Part shown: positions 26,896 to 36,901 of the stretch, piece after piece
Layout of the letters: every line of letters starts with the position of its first letter
Position numbering within the stretch: position 1 is the first letter of the stretch
DNA from: Exiguobacterium oxidotolerans JCM 12280
Lineage (GTDB): Bacteria; Bacillota; Bacilli; Exiguobacteriales; Exiguobacteriaceae
Length of the DNA: 64,000 bases
Direction of reading: 5' to 3'
NCBI RefSeq assembly: GCF_000702625.1
Contig: NZ_JNIS01000001.1
Coordinates: 2,298,001-2,362,000, forward strand
Translations under genes and position numbers: made by a program
Notes under the pieces: model-generated
The model's database searches: none
Told to the model about the DNA's origin: nothing
The model's input: only the letters and a program-made list of their open reading frames with translations

Positions 26896-27824
26896 AAACA
26901 CTTGGATTACTCGTAATGGCATACGGAACACCGTATAAACCGGAAGATATCGAACGGTATTACACGCATATCCGCCGTGGGCGTAAACCGTCACCTGAAG
27001 CACTCGCTGAACTGACGGAGCGTTATGAAGCAATCGGTGGCGTCTCGCCACTTGCACAAGTCACGATTGACCAAGCAGAAGAGTTACATCGTCAATTGTC
27101 GGCAAAATATGCGGGCGAAATTGAGTTCAAACTCTACCTAGGTCTCAAGCATATCGAACCGTTTGTCGAAGATGCGGTCGAGCAAATGGCAAAAGACGGC
27201 ATCACGGAAGCAGTAACGGTGGTTTTAGCACCACACTATTCGACATTCAGCATTCGTTCATACAATGGACGAGCAAAAGAAGTCGCAGACAAACACGGAA
27301 TTCAGCTTGCTTCTGTCGAATCATGGTACCAAGAAGAAGCATTCATCAACTGGTGGGGACAAGCGATTCGTCAAACATTCGATGCCTTGCCTGTACCGGA
27401 AGAAAAAGCAGTCCTCGTCGTATCAGCGCATAGTCTTCCTGAGAAAATCATTGCGAACGGTGACCCGTATCCGGATCAATTGAAAGAAACAGCAGAGTTG
27501 ATTGCAAAACGTGCTGGTGTCAAACATATGATCACGGGATGGCAATCCGCGGGACAAACGCCTGAACCTTGGCTCGGACCAGACGTTCAAGATTTAACGC
27601 GTGATGTGTATGAAGCAGAAGGGTATGAAGCATTCGTATACGTACCAGTCGGATTCGTCGCCGATCATTTAGAAGTTTTGTTTGATAATGATTACGAATG
27701 TAAAGTCGTATGTGACGAACTCGGTATCCACTATGCTCGACCAGGTATGCCAAATGCGGAGCCGGCTTTCATGGAGGCAGTCACGGAAGCCGTCGCAAAA
27801 CAAGTTGGTAGCTATGTCAAGTAA
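26892..27824 (+). CDS. hemH: Ferrochelatase / coproporphyrin ferrochelatase
   Basis: Inserts iron into the porphyrin; in Gram-positives of this type the substrate is coproporphyrin III. Conserved pieces: [39 protein letters not shown] (metal-binding His), [10 protein letters not shown] equivalent [22 protein letters not shown], and [16 protein letters not shown] with the conserved His and Glu. 310 aa. It overlaps hemE at the start and hemY by 11 bases at the end. Confidence 0.96.
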   Translation: MKTLGLLVMAYGTPYKPEDIERYYTHIRRGRKPSPEALAELTERYEAIGGVSPLAQVTIDQAEELHRQLSAKYAGEIEFKLYLGLKHIEPFVEDAVEQMAKDGITEAVTVVLAPHYSTFSIRSYNGRAKEVADKHGIQLASVESWYQEEAFINWWGQAIRQTFDALPVPEEKAVLVVSAHSLPEKIIANGDPYPDQLKETAELIAKRAGVKHMITGWQSAGQTPEPWLGPDVQDLTRDVYEAEGYEAFVYVPVGFVADHLEVLFDNDYECKVVCDELGIHYARPGMPNAEPAFMEAVTEAVAKQVGSYVK

Positions 27825-29220
27825 ACGTCTCGTTATCGTCGGCGGTGGTATTACTGGTCTTGCCGCTGCCTATTTCGCAGAACGTTTATTTCCTGATTTA
27901 AATATCACCGTCCTAGAAGCAGGTGAGCGACTTGGTGGTAAGGTCGCGACCTATCGAGAAGACGGCTTCATGATTGAGCGTGGTCCGGATTCTTACGTCG
28001 CGCGCAAACATATCTTGACCGATTTAATTGAAGCGGTTGGATTAGGCGATAAGTTGGTTCGAAACAACACGTCGCAAGCATTCATTTTAGATCCAGGTGG
28101 TCTCCATCCGATTCCGAAAGGGTCTGTAATGGGAATCCCGACCGATTTAAATTTATTTTCAGAGACGACGTTATTGACGGAAGCGGAAAAAGCGGAGGTT
28201 GCACGATTGTTGCTTCATCCTTCTGATCAATTGACGATTCCTGAAGAAGATATTCCGCTCGGTAGTTACTTGCGTCCTCGCCTCGGGGATGCGCTGGTCG
28301 AGAAGTTGATCGAACCGTTATTGTCGGGAATTTATGCCGGGAACATTGATCAAATGAGTACGTTCGCGACATATCCGCAGTTCGTTGCGAATGAGCAAAA
28401 AGCGGGATCGTTATTCGAAGGGATGCGTTTGATGCGTCCAACTGCGCAGGTTCAAGGGCAAACGAAACCAACGACAGGACAGTTCCTGTCACTTTCAACG
28501 GGGCTTGAATCGCTAGTCGAACGTTTAGAAGAAGTGCTTGAACGGACTGAAATTCGTCTGGAAACGCCTTTACTCGAAGTTGCGCGTGAAAATGAACGAT
28601 ATCGCTTAAAAACAGATCACGGTCCTGAGTATGCCGATTATGTACTCTTGACGATTCCTCATCCTCAAGTCGTCAGTTTACTTCCGGATGCCGATTTACG
28701 GGAACTTGAGCAGTTGAAGACCCATTCGACGGCGACGGTTACGCTGATTTTCGATGAACAAGCGACATTACCCATTGAAGGTACGGGTTTTGTCGTCAAT
28801 CGACGTGCCCCGTATTCGATTACGGCATGTACGGCGATCGATCAAAAGTGGAGTCATTCTGCACCGGATCATACGGTTTTGCGCGCTTTTGTCGGTCGTC
28901 CAGGTAATGATGCGCTCGTTCACGAGACGGATGATGTCATCAAGGAAACAGTATTAAAAGACTTAGAACAAATTTGTGGTCAAACGCTTGCACCGAGACA
29001 AGTCATCATCAGCCGGTTAGTTGATGGTTTACCAGCTTATACGGTTGGTCATGCAGGACGGATTCAAATTGTCCGTGACGAAGTCATGAGTAAATATCCT
29101 GGTGTGTATTTAGCAGGATTAGCTTATGATGGCGTCGGTTTACCGGATTGTGTTGCCAGTGCGAAAACGATGGTTGAAGAAATCGCTATACAGCACGGAC
29201 ACGAACAGTCGAACGCTTAA
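27814..29220 (+). CDS. hemY: Coproporphyrinogen III / protoporphyrinogen oxidase
   Basis: FAD-dependent oxidase of the third haem step in this operon. The dinucleotide-binding motif VIVGGGITGLAAAYFAE is at residues 7-24; the C-terminal FAD segment is YPGVYLAGLAYDGVGLPDCVASAK. ATG 27814 (468 aa) is chosen because the protein then starts directly with the FAD fold; the in-frame extension lies inside hemH. The ribosome-binding site is weak, in keeping with coupling to hemH. Sometimes called hemG. Confidence 0.94.
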   Translation: MSSKRLVIVGGGITGLAAAYFAERLFPDLNITVLEAGERLGGKVATYREDGFMIERGPDSYVARKHILTDLIEAVGLGDKLVRNNTSQAFILDPGGLHPIPKGSVMGIPTDLNLFSETTLLTEAEKAEVARLLLHPSDQLTIPEEDIPLGSYLRPRLGDALVEKLIEPLLSGIYAGNIDQMSTFATYPQFVANEQKAGSLFEGMRLMRPTAQVQGQTKPTTGQFLSLSTGLESLVERLEEVLERTEIRLETPLLEVARENERYRLKTDHGPEYADYVLLTIPHPQVVSLLPDADLRELEQLKTHSTATVTLIFDEQATLPIEGTGFVVNRRAPYSITACTAIDQKWSHSAPDHTVLRAFVGRPGNDALVHETDDVIKETVLKDLEQICGQTLAPRQVIISRLVDGLPAYTVGHAGRIQIVRDEVMSKYPGVYLAGLAYDGVGLPDCVASAKTMVEEIAIQHGHEQSNA

Positions 29221-29224
29221 ACTA

Positions 29225-29270
29225 ACATGCCTGAAATTCAGTTGCTACTGAATTTCAGGCATGTTTTTTT
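29225..29270 (+). terminator. Terminator of the hemEHY operon
   Basis: ACATGCCTGAAATTCAGT and its exact complement form an 18-bp stem around TGCT, followed by a run of seven T. Confidence 0.92.
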
Positions 29271-29331
29271 ATGAACGGCAAAGAGACTAAAGAGTGGATG
29301 CTGGGGAATAGAAGGGAGAGGAGGGATGGAT

Positions 29332-30795
29332 ATGATGGATGTACTTAGCACATTTACAGTTGTCTTACTGTTTGGACTGGGAATCATGAATTTACTTGCA
29401 GTGTTGACGGTCATCTTCTTAGAACGACGTGATATTGGTGCGACATGGGCCTGGATGCTCGTCCTCTATTTCATTCCGATCGTTGGGTTTTTAATTTATT
29501 TATTTTTTGGACGCCTACTCAAGAAAAAGGATTTTTATCATGTTAAAGAAGAGGAGCGGTTGGAACAGTCACGACGTGTCGAGTTACAGATTGCAGAATT
29601 GAACCATTTGGGTGACCTTCGACGGACATATCCGTTAATCGAACGATACAATCAATTGATTCAAATGAATCTGAAATCAAACGGGTCATTACTCAGCCTG
29701 AAAAATGAAGTGACGATTCTATCAGATGGTGAACAAAAATTTAATCGAATGATGACAGACATCATGAATGCCAAACATGAAATCAATATTCAGTATTACA
29801 TCATCCAAAAAGATTCCCTAGGCTTAGCGTTGATTGACGCATTGACAAAGATGGCACGTCAAGGGATCAAAGTCCGTTTGTTGTATGATGCAGTAGGCTC
29901 TCGTGATTTGAAACGACAAGATTTTAAAGATTTACTTCATCATGGTGGAGAAGTGTTTGCCTTTTTCCCACCGACGCTGGGCTTGATTAATTTCCGAATG
30001 AACAACCGGAATCATCGTAAGTCTTGTATCATTGATGGGCAGATTGGTTACATCGGAGGCTTTAATGTCGGAACGGAGTATTTTGGAATTGATGAGAAAT
30101 TCGGCTATTGGCGCGATACACATTTTCGACTAGAAGGTGAGGTCGTTCACGATCAATTGGATCGATTTATTTTGGATTGGAATCAAGCGAATGACATCTA
30201 CACGGATAAAACGCTCTTTTATTATGGATCTCACGAAATCAATCAGGCGTTACCCATGCAAATTGTCACATCCGGACCAAATTCTGAGACAGAACATTTA
30301 AAAAATGTATTGATTAAAATGATTTCGCTTGCTAAGAAATCAGTAATGATTCAGTCGCCTTATTTCATACCAGATGCTAGTTACATGGATGCGTGTAAGA
30401 TGGCACTATTGTCTGGTGTCGATGTTCGTATCATGATTCCGAATAAACCGGATCACCCCTTCGTTTACTGGGCGACGACAGCCGCAGCGGGAGAACTGAT
30501 TTCCTATGGAGCGAAAATCTATACGTACGAACCAGGGTTTCTTCATGCGAAGACAATTGTCGTCGATGGAGAAATTGCTTCAGTCGGAACGACGAACATT
30601 GATGCCAGGAGTTTTCGATTGAACTTTGAAATGAACTCGATTGTATACGATCGAGCGACTGCGCTTGAGTTGGAGCAATTATTTCTCGCTGATTGTGAAG
30701 TATCAAAGTTGTTAACTGCTGAAATCTATGCAGAACGGTCGAGGATGATTAAATTTAAAGAGAGCATTTCTAGATTGTTGTCTCCGATTTTGTAG
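29332..30795 (+). CDS. cls: Cardiolipin synthase
   Basis: Phospholipase-D superfamily membrane enzyme condensing two phosphatidylglycerols to cardiolipin. Two N-terminal helices (about 6-27 and 36-58) are followed by the paired HKD motifs: NHRKSCIIDGQIGYIGGFN (about 225) and FLHAKTIVVDGEIASVGTTNID (about 405). About 487 aa. GAGGAGGG ends 6 nt before ATG 29332 and abuts an earlier ATG at 29326, so the later start is better; ATG 29335 is also possible. Confidence 0.94.
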   Translation: MMDVLSTFTVVLLFGLGIMNLLAVLTVIFLERRDIGATWAWMLVLYFIPIVGFLIYLFFGRLLKKKDFYHVKEEERLEQSRRVELQIAELNHLGDLRRTYPLIERYNQLIQMNLKSNGSLLSLKNEVTILSDGEQKFNRMMTDIMNAKHEINIQYYIIQKDSLGLALIDALTKMARQGIKVRLLYDAVGSRDLKRQDFKDLLHHGGEVFAFFPPTLGLINFRMNNRNHRKSCIIDGQIGYIGGFNVGTEYFGIDEKFGYWRDTHFRLEGEVVHDQLDRFILDWNQANDIYTDKTLFYYGSHEINQALPMQIVTSGPNSETEHLKNVLIKMISLAKKSVMIQSPYFIPDASYMDACKMALLSGVDVRIMIPNKPDHPFVYWATTAAAGELISYGAKIYTYEPGFLHAKTIVVDGEIASVGTTNIDARSFRLNFEMNSIVYDRATALELEQLFLADCEVSKLLTAEIYAERSRMIKFKESISRLLSPIL

Positions 30796-30911
30796 GGAAG
30801 AAAAAGTAAAGATATGACTTTGATCACGATTCGTTCGAAACAGGTTTGAGAAGGCAAAGAAAAAGAGAAATGGTATAGTGGGATTGAAAAAGATAAAGGA
30901 GAGTGGAAGAA

Positions 30912-31796
30912 GTGGCAAAAGCAATCAAGTTATTGATTTCCGACATGGATGGTACGGTTTTATCGAGTAATCAAAAAATCGAACAGGAAACGATCGATGC
31001 GATTAAGGCGGCAAAGGAACAAGGCGTCGATTTTGCGATTGCAACAGGGCGGAACTATTTAAATGCGAAGGAATTAACGGATCAAGCAGGAATCGTTTGT
31101 CCAATCATTGCGTCGAACGGTGCACGTGTCATGACGCGCGATGGTGAACAACTGAGCGCAACGACGTTGACGGCTGAGCAAGCGCAACAAATTTATAGTA
31201 TCATCAGCCAATATGAAGTATTTTTCGAGATGTTCTGTGATCAAGGTCTCGTAACAGCGCAAGGTGCAACAATCGATGCAGCGTATGACTCACTAAAAGA
31301 TATGAGTCGTGAAAGTGACCGTGCAAAAGAAGTTCTCGACTTTTTCTATAAACGCTATTACGTCAATGAAGATGTAAAAATGATCGATGGGTTCCGTTCA
31401 TTCATCCGGAATCAGGCGGGACAAGTCTTTAAATTCATCTCATTCTCGTTTGATCAAGACTTAATGAATAAGATTTGGAAAGAAGTCGAAGAAAAAGTCG
31501 ACGGCATTTATGTGACATCATCTGGTCACGATAACATCGAAGTCATGGCAGTCGGCGCCGATAAAGGAACAGCTGTCAAAACGTTAGCGAAGCACTTAGG
31601 TGTATCAATCGACGAGGTCGCAGTCATCGGTGACAACTTAAACGACGTTCCGATGTTCAAAGTCGCAGGTGTGGCGATTGCGATGGGGAATGGACATGAA
31701 GATGCAAAAGCGATTGCCGCTCACGTTACAAAAACAAACGATGAACATGGTGTCGGTCATGCAATCAGTCAACTTGCAGCCGGAACGTGGTCTTAA
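30912..31796 (+). CDS. Cof-type HAD-IIB sugar-phosphate phosphatase
   Basis: Haloacid-dehalogenase phosphatase with C2B cap. Motif I is LISDMDGTVLSS (nucleophile Asp near residue 10), motif II IATGRN, and motif IV GDNLNDVPMFKVAGVAIAMGNG. 294 aa when started at GTG 30912, which stands 9 nt after AAAGGAGAG; the GTG at 30903 sits on that site. mscL follows after 12 bp, suggesting a two-gene operon. Substrate unknown. Confidence 0.9.
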   Translation: MAKAIKLLISDMDGTVLSSNQKIEQETIDAIKAAKEQGVDFAIATGRNYLNAKELTDQAGIVCPIIASNGARVMTRDGEQLSATTLTAEQAQQIYSIISQYEVFFEMFCDQGLVTAQGATIDAAYDSLKDMSRESDRAKEVLDFFYKRYYVNEDVKMIDGFRSFIRNQAGQVFKFISFSFDQDLMNKIWKEVEEKVDGIYVTSSGHDNIEVMAVGADKGTAVKTLAKHLGVSIDEVAVIGDNLNDVPMFKVAGVAIAMGNGHEDAKAIAAHVTKTNDEHGVGHAISQLAAGTWS

Positions 31797-31808
31797 CGGG
31801 AGGGTCAT

Positions 31809-32195
31809 ATGTTTAAAGCGTTTAAAGAGTTTGCCTTTCGCGGGAATGTCGTTGATTTAGCGATTGGTGTCATCTTAGGGGCAGCATTTAGTAGTATCAT
31901 CAAGGCACTCGTCAACAGTATCTTCATGCCATTGATTGGCATCGTGGTTGGTGGAGTAAATGTAAAAGGATTATCAGTGTCCGTCGGGAGTGCAGAATTA
32001 TTGTATGGGCAGTTTCTTCAAGCAACGATTGAATTCATTTTGATTGCCTTTGCGTTGTTTTTATTCGTCAAAGCTATCAATCGTTTTCGGAGTAAAGAAG
32101 AAGTTACGGAAGAAGTCCCAGAACCGACGACGGAAGAAAGACTGCTTACAGAAATTCGAGATGCACTCGTCAGTCGAAACGATGATCGTATTTAA
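31809..32195 (+). CDS. mscL: Large-conductance mechanosensitive channel
   Basis: Pentameric safety valve that opens under hypo-osmotic shock. 128 aa with the N-terminal amphipathic helix FKAFKEFAFRGNVVDLAIGVILGAAFSSIIKALVNSIFMPLIG forming TM1, TM2 at about 68-95 (LQATIEFILIAFALFLFVKAINRF) and a charged C-terminal bundle. GGGAGG lies before the ATG. Confidence 0.96.
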   Translation: MFKAFKEFAFRGNVVDLAIGVILGAAFSSIIKALVNSIFMPLIGIVVGGVNVKGLSVSVGSAELLYGQFLQATIEFILIAFALFLFVKAINRFRSKEEVTEEVPEPTTEERLLTEIRDALVSRNDDRI

Positions 32196-32210
32196 GTAGA
32201 AAATTAAATC

Positions 32211-32272
32211 AAGAAAAAACCCGTCAGCTTTTCTACTCGTCGTAGCAGTAGAAAATGCAGCGGGTTTTTCTT
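32211..32272. terminator. Bidirectional terminator between mscL and the helicase
   Basis: AAGAAAAAACCCG pairs with CGGGTTTTTCTT, and an inner stem (TTTCTAC with GTAGAAA) extends it. It overlaps the stop codon of the convergent helicase gene. Confidence 0.85.
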
Positions 32273-34433
32273 ATAAAATGGAAATGAGTTGATTCTCTGA
32301 ACATACTTGAAGCGAAAATTGTTTTTCGACACCTTGATCAAATTGAACATCGAGAACGTCTCCTGTTAAATGAAGAACAGTCCCTTCGCCAAAGGATTTA
32401 TGGGCAATCCGCATCTTTTCCTCGATTGGTAATAGTTCTACTGGAGGACGCATGCTCGGTCGAACTTGTGCTTGCTGATTTTTTCGTTTAGCGGCATCTG
32501 GATTCAGGATCTGTCGCACGTTGCCAACAAAAATCGATTCTTCGACGACTTTTGATTTGTAGCGATACGAAATCAAATGGAGTTCATGACGTGCTCGTGT
32601 CATGCCGACATAGAACAATCGAGCAGCCTCTTCCATTTCTTCGAGCTGACCATCTTTATAGGATTTGATATTATCTGATGATGGTAAAACGCCATTGATT
32701 AAATCAATCATGAAGACACGATTAAATTCGAGTCCTTTTGCACTATGGAACGTGGAAAGCGTGACTGCGTTTTGATGTTTATTGGACTTGGCATCACGCA
32801 TCAGTTGCTCTAAGTGAACAATACGCTCCTTGAATGCGAGAGCGGTCGGTAAGTCACTGGCGACATTTTCAATCGTGTTCAACATCTCAAGTAAATAGTC
32901 GATACTGAATCCAAGACTATCACTCATCTTACGTAAGTTTTTTTCGTATCCGAGTTCATTACGAATCAAAGCAAGAGCAGCAGCCGGACGGGCAGTTTGA
33001 ATCGAAGCGAAAACCGTTTTCATCGTTTTTAATTGTTTCTTTTGGTAAAACTTCATCTCGACATGTTGAAGTAACAAGTCAAACGCATGTTCACCATTAC
33101 GTAATTCATAGAGGCGTTGCAACTGGACTTTAGAAATATAGCCGGCAAACTTCGTATGAATTTGTGCCAATACATCGATGTCGGAAGGATCCTGGGCGAA
33201 TTCGATAAAATGTAAAATATCTTTTAGGACCCAGTGACTGAAGAACTTATGATCGACATCTTTAATGTAAAATGGAACATTTGCTAAATCGAGTGCATTC
33301 ATGACATTGATTGACGATGCATTGTTCCGGTAAAGAATCGCGACTTCCTCAAAGTTCGTTTCCTGCCGCAACTGATTGATGACATATCGCGTTTGATCTT
33401 CATAAGAAGCAAGCTGTTCAATCGTAATCGGACGGACGGATGGATTTTCTGTGAACATTTTTTTCGGATGTCGTACTTTATTCCGTTGAATGAATTGATT
33501 CGCCGTTTCGACGATTTCTTTTGACGAACGATAATTTTGTTCCATATACAAAACCGTTGCATCCGGGTACGTGTCCTTGAAGTGGATAATCTTCGAAACA
33601 TCGGCACCACGCCAGCTATATAAAGTTTGGTCATCATCAGCGACGACACAGAGGTTGTTATGCGGAAGAGCCAATTTTTCAACGAGTTGATGCTGGACGA
33701 GAGAGGTATCCTGACTTTCATCCGTCAATATATATTCGAAACGTCGTTGATAGTTAGCTAACAAAGAAGCATCGTCAGCAAGAATTGTATTGGCATACGT
33801 CAACATGTCATCAAAATCCATCAAAGGATGTGAGGGATCGCGCAGTTTAAATTGTTCATATGCAAGATAGATTTCTGTGAAGTTTTTAATCGTTGTTTTT
33901 AATGTACGAATATCTTTTTCGACGAGGAGGCGGTTTTTGACAAAAGAAATCATCCGTAACAACTCGTCCATTTGATCTTCTGTGATGACGCTACGGTTTA
34001 TTTCCTGGAAAATACGACGTAATACCATTCGTTTATGCATCGGTTGATTCGCTGTCTTTTCCAAAGCACCTTCGATGATCGTATATTGTAACTGATTCAA
34101 TGACGCATAATCGCGTACGACCTGAAAAGCGAAACTATGGATGGTGGAAAAGGAAGCGGTCGTCCCAATAAGATGATGAAACCAACCGTGAAACCGTTCC
34201 GCCATTTCATGAGCTGCTGCTTTACTAAACGTCAAACCTAAAATCGCTCGTGGATTTACTTTCTTTTCTAAGATTAAATAAGCAATTTTAAAGTTTAAGG
34301 TAGTTGTCTTACCAGACCCGGGGGAAGCAAGCAACAGAAGCGGACCTTCATCATGCTCAATTGCAGCACGTTGGACTGGGTTCAACTTCGTACCAGTCTC
34401 AAGCTCCATTTTTTTAAAGAAATCATCGGACAT
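32271..34433 (-). CDS. UvrD/Rep-family DNA helicase, YjcD-like
   Basis: Superfamily 1A helicase, 720 aa. Motif I is LLASPGSGKTTTLN (about 33-46), Ia LTFSKAAAHEMAERF, II ILTDESQDTSLVQ, III VVADDDQTLYSWRGA, IV LYMEQNYRSSKEI, V TLSTFHSAKGLEFNRVFMIDL and VI RLFYVGMTRARHEL. The C-terminal 70 residues are a Tudor-like segment (MRIAHKSFGEGTVLHLTGDVLDVQF) as in PcrA. ATG 34433 is chosen because AGAGGTGA lies 8 nt upstream; an ATG seven codons earlier is upstream of that site. It is shorter and less conserved than PcrA, suggesting an accessory repair helicase. Confidence 0.88.
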   Translation of the reverse strand: MSDDFFKKMELETGTKLNPVQRAAIEHDEGPLLLLASPGSGKTTTLNFKIAYLILEKKVNPRAILGLTFSKAAAHEMAERFHGWFHHLIGTTASFSTIHSFAFQVVRDYASLNQLQYTIIEGALEKTANQPMHKRMVLRRIFQEINRSVITEDQMDELLRMISFVKNRLLVEKDIRTLKTTIKNFTEIYLAYEQFKLRDPSHPLMDFDDMLTYANTILADDASLLANYQRRFEYILTDESQDTSLVQHQLVEKLALPHNNLCVVADDDQTLYSWRGADVSKIIHFKDTYPDATVLYMEQNYRSSKEIVETANQFIQRNKVRHPKKMFTENPSVRPITIEQLASYEDQTRYVINQLRQETNFEEVAILYRNNASSINVMNALDLANVPFYIKDVDHKFFSHWVLKDILHFIEFAQDPSDIDVLAQIHTKFAGYISKVQLQRLYELRNGEHAFDLLLQHVEMKFYQKKQLKTMKTVFASIQTARPAAALALIRNELGYEKNLRKMSDSLGFSIDYLLEMLNTIENVASDLPTALAFKERIVHLEQLMRDAKSNKHQNAVTLSTFHSAKGLEFNRVFMIDLINGVLPSSDNIKSYKDGQLEEMEEAARLFYVGMTRARHELHLISYRYKSKVVEESIFVGNVRQILNPDAAKRKNQQAQVRPSMRPPVELLPIEEKMRIAHKSFGEGTVLHLTGDVLDVQFDQGVEKQFSLQVCSENQLISIL

Positions 34434-34653
34434 GTCAATCTTCACCTCTAACATCTGTAAACTCGATTTTCTTTCCCTAGTTTAGCATTTCCGACATCAT
34501 AATTGATTAAGGAAGTAAAAGAAGTGGAATAATATTAGAACGAAACAGAAATCTTGATATGAGAAAGAATGAGAAGTGACTACGTTTTTCGGTGAGTTAT
34601 CTATAGGATAAAACTTAAAATCAGTGTAAAATGGGAATTGATGTAAGTCTAGC

Positions 34654-34673
34654 GAGCTAAAGTAGCTCTTTTT
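34654..34673 (+). terminator. Short terminator-like hairpin in the leader of the acetyltransferase gene
   Basis: GAGCT-AAAGT-AGCTC followed by TTTTT, only 27 nt before the start codon at 34700. It could attenuate transcription; the stem is just 5 bp, so it may be fortuitous. Confidence 0.35.
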
Positions 34674-34699
34674 GAAATAGACGGAAGGATGAAAAAACC

Positions 34700-35197
34700 A
34701 TGTCTCAAATCAAATTATTTATGTATACGGATGAACACTATGAGCAATGCGATGCCTTTATACTTCCGGAAGAACAAGTTCAATTTACGACTTTCCCGAC
34801 ACATGTCGTAACGGAAGCGTTAGAAAATCCAGATAAGTTTCCTGTCGTCATCAAAAAAGACTTGGAAGTCGTCGGCTTCTTCATCTTGCACTTAAACCCC
34901 CCAAAAACGCATCGGACAGAAGAACAAAGTGTTCTCTTACGTGCATTTTCGATTGATGCTAAACATCAAAAACAAGGGTATGCCAAAGAAGCGATGTTGC
35001 AGCTACCAAAATTCGTTCAGCAACACTTTCCACAAGTAACTGCCATTACGTTAGCTGTCAATAAAAAAAATATCGCGGCTAAATCGTTATATTTTAAAAC
35101 CGGTTATGTGGATACGCTCCAATCAGTCATGGGACCAATCGGCGAACAGCACATACTCGCTTTTAGCTTGCAAAAAGAAACGCAATTAGAGCGTTGA
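34700..35197 (+). CDS. GNAT-family N-acetyltransferase
   Basis: 165-residue acetyl-CoA-dependent acetyltransferase of unknown substrate. The acetyl-CoA loop reads RAFSIDAKHQKQGYAKEAMLQLPKFV (about 85-112), followed by ITLAVNKKNIAAKSLYFKTGYVDT, the usual GNAT motif B. GGAAGG precedes the ATG. It is monocistronic, closed by a strong terminator. Confidence 0.86.
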   Translation: MSQIKLFMYTDEHYEQCDAFILPEEQVQFTTFPTHVVTEALENPDKFPVVIKKDLEVVGFFILHLNPPKTHRTEEQSVLLRAFSIDAKHQKQGYAKEAMLQLPKFVQQHFPQVTAITLAVNKKNIAAKSLYFKTGYVDTLQSVMGPIGEQHILAFSLQKETQLER

Positions 35198-35249
35198 GTA
35201 CCATCGAAAAGGCTTGAGATACAACCGGATGATTTTGAACAGGACGAAA

Positions 35250-35305
35250 TGAAAGAAGGGATTGCGCATCGATTTTAGATGGCAATCCCTTCTTTCATCT
35301 TTTTT
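35250..35305. terminator. Bidirectional terminator between the acetyltransferase and sucrose hydrolase genes
   Basis: GAAAGAAGGGATTGC pairs perfectly with GCAATCCCTTCTTTC around a 16-nt loop, followed by a T-run. Confidence 0.9.
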
Positions 35306-35350
35306 AGAGCAAGCCACGTGTCTCGGAATTCCGGTCTAAAAGTGCTGTGC

Positions 35351-36814
35351 TTACAATTCGTAGATGGAAATATCTGCTGTCAAATCACCGATTAACGTAA
35401 TATCCTGACTCGTTGATTTCGGGAAAATGCGAGTGGAAGCGACAGCTTCACCGTCATTCAAAAAGATTTCGATTGATGAGCGATCAACGAATAGCCGTAG
35501 TTGATGTAACGGTTGTTCTAATTGAACAGTACGTGTCGTACCGTAATCGACAGCAGGAACTTCAGCGCCAGAACGACTACGATCAAGCGTAAAGCGTTGT
35601 GTCGTCGCATCATAAGTTAAGACGGTTGCTTCCTGGTCAGCTGCTCGAACGTGTATCTCGAACTGCGTTGTTTGTAGTGCTAAGTTTGAGAGCTCGATTT
35701 CAAATGTCTCTGCTTGGGCAATCACCATCGCCTGATTAATTTCAGTAGATTGCGCGTGAATTGTACGTTTTCTAAGAAGATCGAGTTCACGGACAGGCAG
35801 TTGTTTCAAACGTCCTTCCTGCAGCGTCAGTTCACGTGGAAGCGTTAATGCATGAGCCCAGTTATACATGTCGCTCGGATATGAAATGTCTGGTAAGCCC
35901 ATCCATCCGACTAAAATTCGACGTCCATCTGCTGCTTGCGTCGTTTGGGGAGCATAAAAATCAAACCCGAAATCGAGTTCTGAGAAGGCATGGTGTTGAT
36001 ACGTTAACTCAGGCAAAGCTAGTTTTTCCCCAATCATGTACCCGGATTGGAAAATGTTTTGATAAGCGTCCCCGTCCGGCTCAATGCCTTGTGGGCTGAA
36101 TAATAAAATACCTTTATCGTCGAGCTCGAAGTAATCAGGACATTCCCACATATAGCCAAAGTCAGGGTATTGTGTCTTCAACTCTCCGAGGAACGTCCAT
36201 GTTTCAGCATCTTCCGACTGGTAGAGGACGGTGCATCCCGTTAAATCGTCGCGCTGCGCCCCGATGATGCAATACCATGTACCAGACGCTTCCTGGAAGA
36301 CTTTCGGGTCGCGAAAATGTTCTGTGTAACCTGCAGGAACGTTCGGAATCGCAGGAGGTAAGTGTTTGTCGATGCGACCATCCGAACGCAAATGACCAAC
36401 GATTTGACTTGGATGCCGTACCCAGTCTGCATCGCGTTTGTTTCCTGTATACATAATATGGACAGCATCATCCTTAATGAAGCCACTACCTGAGTATGCA
36501 CCATGGGAATCTGCATCATCGTTCGGAATAAGTGCCGCGCCTTCGTCAAACCAATGGACTAAATCTTTTGATGTCATGTGATACCAATACTTTAGACCAT
36601 GAACAGGTCCAAGTGGGAACCACTGATAAAATAAATGATACGTTCCGTCGTGATATACAAAACCGTTCGGATCGTTTAGGAGACCGGTTGGAGGTTGGAT
36701 ATGGTAAGAAAACCGCCAAGGAGAGTTTCTTACTTCTTCCTTCATTGTTTGATAAACTTCCGGTGCGATATCTGAGAGGGGGCGATAGCGTGCCTCGCGT
36801 GTCCACTGATTCAT
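35351..36814 (-). CDS. Sucrose-6-phosphate hydrolase / beta-fructofuranosidase (GH32)
   Basis: Glycoside hydrolase family 32, 487 aa, hydrolysing sucrose or sucrose-6-phosphate. The catalytic set is visible: nucleophile Asp in GLLNDPNGFVYHDG (about 47), stabiliser Asp in HFRDPKVF, and acid/base Glu in YMWECPDYFEL (about 228). A C-terminal beta-sandwich follows. No signal peptide, so it acts in the cytosol on an imported sugar. No PTS transporter gene lies nearby, unlike classic sacPA loci. GGAGC precedes the ATG. Confidence 0.92.
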   Translation of the reverse strand: MNQWTREARYRPLSDIAPEVYQTMKEEVRNSPWRFSYHIQPPTGLLNDPNGFVYHDGTYHLFYQWFPLGPVHGLKYWYHMTSKDLVHWFDEGAALIPNDDADSHGAYSGSGFIKDDAVHIMYTGNKRDADWVRHPSQIVGHLRSDGRIDKHLPPAIPNVPAGYTEHFRDPKVFQEASGTWYCIIGAQRDDLTGCTVLYQSEDAETWTFLGELKTQYPDFGYMWECPDYFELDDKGILLFSPQGIEPDGDAYQNIFQSGYMIGEKLALPELTYQHHAFSELDFGFDFYAPQTTQAADGRRILVGWMGLPDISYPSDMYNWAHALTLPRELTLQEGRLKQLPVRELDLLRKRTIHAQSTEINQAMVIAQAETFEIELSNLALQTTQFEIHVRAADQEATVLTYDATTQRFTLDRSRSGAEVPAVDYGTTRTVQLEQPLHQLRLFVDRSSIEIFLNDGEAVASTRIFPKSTSQDITLIGDLTADISIYEL

Positions 36815-36901
36815 GCTGACAGCTCCTTATGCATTTATTTATATTTTTTTCTTCTATTTGCTTACATTACGAAGAGCGTTCCGTCTTGTCAATGTCTAAT
36901 G

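Noticed and set aside
27682-27813. N-terminal extension of hemY into hemH
   Set aside because: The extra 44 residues are out-of-frame hemH sequence, and the FAD motif begins right after ATG 27814.
36815-36901. Sucrose regulator or transporter gene next to the GH32 gene
   Set aside because: Only 87 bp separate it from the GGDEF gene; no such gene or clear operator is visible.
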